Shown here: positions 61,207 to 64,000 of the stretch, in pieces
Position numbering within the stretch: position 1 is the first letter of the stretch
Layout: every line of letters starts with the position of its first letter
Notes under the pieces: model-generated
Seen by the model: only the letters and a program-made list of their open reading frames with translations
The model's database searches: none
What the model was told of the DNA's origin: nothing
Made by a program: the position numbers and the translations under genes
Origin: Alphaproteobacteria bacterium
Lineage (GTDB): Bacteria; Pseudomonadota; Alphaproteobacteria; DSM-16000; Inquilinaceae
Length of the DNA stretch: 64,000 bases
NCBI GenBank assembly: GCA_028277405.1
Contig: JANQGH010000100.1
Location: forward strand, 310,001 to 374,000
Direction: 5' to 3'

Positions 61207-62112
61207 TCAGTCGTCCCGCCGTGCTTGCATGTAGAGATAGACCGCCATCGCCAAGGTCACGATGACCAAGAGGGCGACCGCCACGGCCGAGCCGTAGCCG
61301 TAATTGTTTTCCAGCACGCCGCGCTTGTACATGTAGGTCGCCAGGATCTCGGTCGCGCGGATCGGGCCGCCCTGCGTGGTGCCCCAGATCAGGTCGAAGG
61401 CCTTGAAAGCGGCGGTCGCGGTGAGGACGAAGACCACGGCTGTCACAGGCCGCAGCGCTGGCAGCGTGATGTACCAAAAGGCCTGGACCGGGGTCGCACC
61501 GTCGATCTTGGCAGCGTCGTAGAGCTCATCATCGACCGCCTGCAGGCCGGCCAGGAAGATCACGATCGACAGGCCCAGCGTGGACCAGGAATGGGCAATG
61601 GCCAGGGCCGGCAAGGCGGTGGTCAGATCTCCAAGCCAGGGCGTGGCCAGAAAGCCAAGGCCGATCGCGTTCAGTCCTTCGTTGATCGCGCCGTTCGGCT
61701 GATACATCCAGCGCCAGATGATCGCCGTGGTGATCGGCGCCTGGATGACCGGGATGAACATGCAGGTCTGAAAGAAGATCCGGCCCTTGATCTTGCGGGC
61801 CAAGATCGCGGCCAGAACCACGCCCAGCCCGACATTGATCACCACGATGATCGCCGTCCATTCAACCGTGTTGAAGAACGCTTCCCAGAAGATCCGGTCG
61901 CCGAACAGACGGTCGTAGTTGCCGAGCCCTACCCATTCCCGATCCGGGCTGATGCCGTCCCAGCGGTTCAGGGAGTATTCGAACACCTCCAACGTCGGGA
62001 TGAAGGCGAAGACGAGATAGAGCGCGATCGCCGGGAACAGGAACAGCCCGGCGGTCAGCCAGGCCTGCCTTTTGCGGCGGCCCGGCGACCATCGCCTGGA
62101 TGAGGCGGCCAT
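61207..62112 (-). CDS. Carbohydrate ABC importer permease (MalF-like)
   Basis: 301-residue CUT1 permease. A basic N-terminus (SSRRWSPGRRKRQAW) leads into the first helix; the EAA loop is ELYDAAKIDGATPVQAFWYITLP. Six helices are visible. It is the first permease of the operon, 24 nt after the binding protein. Confidence 0.92.
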   Translation of the reverse strand: MAASSRRWSPGRRKRQAWLTAGLFLFPAIALYLVFAFIPTLEVFEYSLNRWDGISPDREWVGLGNYDRLFGDRIFWEAFFNTVEWTAIIVVINVGLGVVLAAILARKIKGRIFFQTCMFIPVIQAPITTAIIWRWMYQPNGAINEGLNAIGLGFLATPWLGDLTTALPALAIAHSWSTLGLSIVIFLAGLQAVDDELYDAAKIDGATPVQAFWYITLPALRPVTAVVFVLTATAAFKAFDLIWGTTQGGPIRATEILATYMYKRGVLENNYGYGSAVAVALLVIVTLAMAVYLYMQARRDD

Positions 62113-62136
62113 GGGGTGAGGCTCAGCGTGTGTCGA

Positions 62137-63453
62137 TCAGTTGTCCGCGACGCCACCGGGCATGAGGATCGCGCCGTCGGCCTTTGCGGCCTCCCATTCC
62201 GCCTGGATGGCTTCGACGAACTGCTCCGGCGTCATCACCCCCAGCATCAGGGCTTGCAGACCGTCATAGGTGACATTGGTCATGCTGGCCGGCGTCACCG
62301 TGTCGAGAAAGGCATGGATCGTGCCGTTCGGCCGGTGTGAATCGATCTGCGCGCGCAGATCGGCCGTGATCGCCGGTAAGGTACTGTCGGGTAGAAGCTC
62401 GGTCAGCGAGCCGATCGGGATCGTGCCGTTGTTCAGCAGCATCAGCCGGCTGTCGTTGTTGAAGAAGAAGAAATCGAGAATGTCGGCGGAAACGTCCAGA
62501 TGCTCGCTGTTGGCATTGACATAGAAGCCGGAGCCGATGTCCTCGGTCGGGTGAATGGCCTGATCATCGGCCATGGGCGGCACCTGGAAGGTGCCGTAGT
62601 CGGCAATGCCGTCGCCCAGAGACTGGACCGCGCCCGGCACGATCCAGGGGCCGGTAAAGGTCATCGGAATGTCCCCGGCCCAGAAGCTGTCCATGATTTC
62701 GGCATAGCCGTTGGCGACCGGGTTGGGGCCGAAATAGCCTTCCTCGGTCATTTGCTGCAGCAGGGCCGACGCATCCACGAAGGCCGCCTCGGTCCAGGCA
62801 CCGTCGCCGAACATTACGTCTTCGACGCCGGCGGGGGAGGCGAAGCGGCCGAACAGCATCGACTGCCAATGGGAAATCGGCCAGCGGTCGGCCGCACCCA
62901 GGCCGATCGGCGTGTCATAGCCGGCCTCGATCAAAGCCTCTACCGTAGCCTCGAAGTCGGCCCAGGTTTCGGGCACGTCCAGGCCGAGCTCGTCAAAGAT
63001 CGCCCGGTTGTAGAACATAGCCGTGTTCTCGACCTCGTTCCCTACGGCCCACAGCCGCCCGTCCGACGAGGTCGTGTTCTCGATCGACTCCGGGATCATC
63101 GCGTCCCAGCCATACTGGCGATAGTACGGCGTCAGGTCGGCGACCAAGCCGCCATTGATGATCGCCGCCGGCTGCCCTGGTCCGGTCCCGTACATGAAGA
63201 CGTCCGGCCCCTCGCCGCCGGACAGCGACGGCACCAGCACCGGGTTGAACAGGTCCGAGCCGACCTTGGTCACGTTGATCTGAACGTCTGGGTTGGCGGC
63301 CATATAGGCGGCGGCGAGATCGTCATAGACGTTCGCCGTGCCCGGTTCGCCGCCCACCCAGATCTCGATTTCCGTCTGGGCCAGTGCGGAGATTGCCATG
63401 GTACCCGACAGGGCCGTAGCCGCGACCACAAGGCTGATGTGGCGTTTGATCAT
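62137..63453 (-). CDS. Carbohydrate ABC importer substrate-binding protein
   Basis: 438-residue CUT1 binding protein. Signal peptide 1-25 (ISALA-Q) precedes IEIWVGGEPGTANVYDDLA; the YNRAIFDELGLDVPETW and WQSMLFGRFA blocks are typical of sugar-binding members. GGGAGG lies 10 nt before the chosen ATG; an ATG three codons earlier overlaps it. It heads the operon, facing thuA across a LacI-operator promoter. No ATPase gene is in the operon; a shared MsiK-like ATPase may serve it. Confidence 0.9.
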   Translation of the reverse strand: MIKRHISLVVAATALSGTMAISALAQTEIEIWVGGEPGTANVYDDLAAAYMAANPDVQINVTKVGSDLFNPVLVPSLSGGEGPDVFMYGTGPGQPAAIINGGLVADLTPYYRQYGWDAMIPESIENTTSSDGRLWAVGNEVENTAMFYNRAIFDELGLDVPETWADFEATVEALIEAGYDTPIGLGAADRWPISHWQSMLFGRFASPAGVEDVMFGDGAWTEAAFVDASALLQQMTEEGYFGPNPVANGYAEIMDSFWAGDIPMTFTGPWIVPGAVQSLGDGIADYGTFQVPPMADDQAIHPTEDIGSGFYVNANSEHLDVSADILDFFFFNNDSRLMLLNNGTIPIGSLTELLPDSTLPAITADLRAQIDSHRPNGTIHAFLDTVTPASMTNVTYDGLQALMLGVMTPEQFVEAIQAEWEAAKADGAILMPGGVADN

Positions 63454-63547
63454 CGTGTCCATTCCTCCCGTTAACGCGAGCGACTGAGGGCCTCGCGCTT
63501 GGTTGCAACTCTTTGGATAGAGCCGTCTCAATCGTAATTATGAGGCA

Positions 63548-63584
63548 AATGTATCCGGTTACATTGCCGATGTAAACGGTTACT
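63548..63584 (-). promoter_or_regulatory. Promoter with two LacI-type operators, 21 bp apart
   Basis: TGTATCCGGTTACA (63550-63563) and TGTAAACGGTTACT (63571-63584) match the LacI-family pattern TGTAANCGNTTACA. Their centres are 21 bp apart, two helical turns. On the minus strand TTTACA (63571-63576), a 17-nt spacer and TACATT (63548-63553) form a good promoter reading into the binding-protein gene, with both operators inside it. The regulator gene is not in the window. Confidence 0.7.
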
Positions 63585-63651
63585 TATTGAGTTTTGCCTT
63601 TCTGTGCGCGATCGCACTAAAGTGCCGCGCCGACACCAAGAGAGGACTGGA

Positions 63652-64000
63652 ATGACCATTCGCGTGCTTGTCTGGGGCGAGAACGTCCACGAGCGAACCA
63701 ACAAGGCCGTTGCCTCGATCTATCCGACTGGGATGCACAGCTGCATCGCGGACGGATTGAACGAAGACGCCGGCCTATCCGCGTCGACCGCCGTCTTGCA
63801 GGACGATCAGCACGGGTTGACCGAAGCGGTATTGGCCGAAACGGATGTTCTGTTCTGGTGGGGTCATGCCGCCCATGGCGACGTCGCGGACGACGTGGTC
63901 GAACGCGTCGCCGCCCATGTCTGGCAAGGGATGGGCCTTGTCTGCCTGCACTCTGCCCACTTTTCAAAGATCTTCCGCAGGATTACCGGCGCCCCGTGCT
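63652..64000 (+). CDS. thuA: ThuA-family protein (5' fragment)
   Basis: First 116 codons of a ThuA-like gene cut by the right edge. MTIRVLVWGENVHE, the GMHSCIAD block and VLFWWGHAAHGDV fit ThuA (trehalose-utilisation) proteins, whose relatives handle disaccharide or sugar-acid catabolism. It is divergent from the carbohydrate ABC importer and probably co-regulated by the LacI operators. Start follows AGAGGAC. Confidence 0.88.
   Translation, partial: MTIRVLVWGENVHERTNKAVASIYPTGMHSCIADGLNEDAGLSASTAVLQDDQHGLTEAVLAETDVLFWWGHAAHGDVADDVVERVAAHVWQGMGLVCLHSAHFSKIFRRITGAPC

Overview
The window is GC-rich, densely coded bacterial DNA. MucR/Ros, OlsB, DUF1127 and TIGR02186 proteins, and the conserved order nfuA / tsaB-rimI / mucR / olsB-plsC / miaB, point to an alphaproteobacterium, most likely Rhodospirillales-like. 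No rRNA, tRNA, CRISPR array, transposase or prophage gene was seen. Both edges cut a gene: miaB on the left and a ThuA-family gene on the right.

Positions 1-20100 are mostly core genes on the minus strand: miaB (partial), the plsC/olsA-olsB lipid pair, mucR, rimI-tsaB, nfuA, a uspA-TIGR02186-tauE operon, trpS, murJ, glnD, a small coiled-coil gene coupled to mutS, a glycine-zipper lipoprotein, a DUF1127 protein, and a dTDP-rhamnose block rfbB-rfbD-rfbA without rfbC. A VanX-like D-Ala-D-Ala dipeptidase is the only plus-strand gene here.

From 20.2 kb the window becomes catabolic. (1) A tight larA-larC-larE-larB operon encodes a LarA-family racemase/epimerase and its nickel-pincer cofactor pathway, behind a leader able to form hairpins. 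(2) A divergent amidohydrolase faces an operon with an NMT1/SsuA-type ABC importer, an FAD oxidoreductase, a class III CoA-transferase, a crotonase, a 7Fe ferredoxin and a LysR regulator. This looks like uptake and CoA-dependent breakdown of a substrate I cannot identify, and is the best candidate here for an undescribed pathway. (3) cutC and a ROK kinase. (4) A complete protocatechuate 4,5-cleavage (lig/gal) cluster from 4-hydroxybenzoate to pyruvate and oxaloacetate, in two divergent arms around a LysR-type regulator with two N-terminal helix-turn-helix domains. It includes one extra, unassigned DUF1932 dehydrogenase translationally coupled to ligA.

Positions 44.2-50.9 kb hold a small membrane protein, two SDRs, a permuted papain-fold (YiiX-like) hydrolase, an AAA-type ATPase, a HEAT-repeat protein and a secreted TPR protein. 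Positions 50.9-59.3 kb are a GntR-controlled operon for a BMP-type nucleoside ABC importer plus isochorismatase-like hydrolase, PfkB kinase, nucleoside phosphorylase and SIS isomerase. It starts with a recognisable promoter and GntR operator. Positions 59.3-64 kb hold a carbohydrate ABC importer with a 2-hydroxyacid dehydrogenase, divergent from thuA across a promoter carrying two LacI-type operators 21 bp apart.
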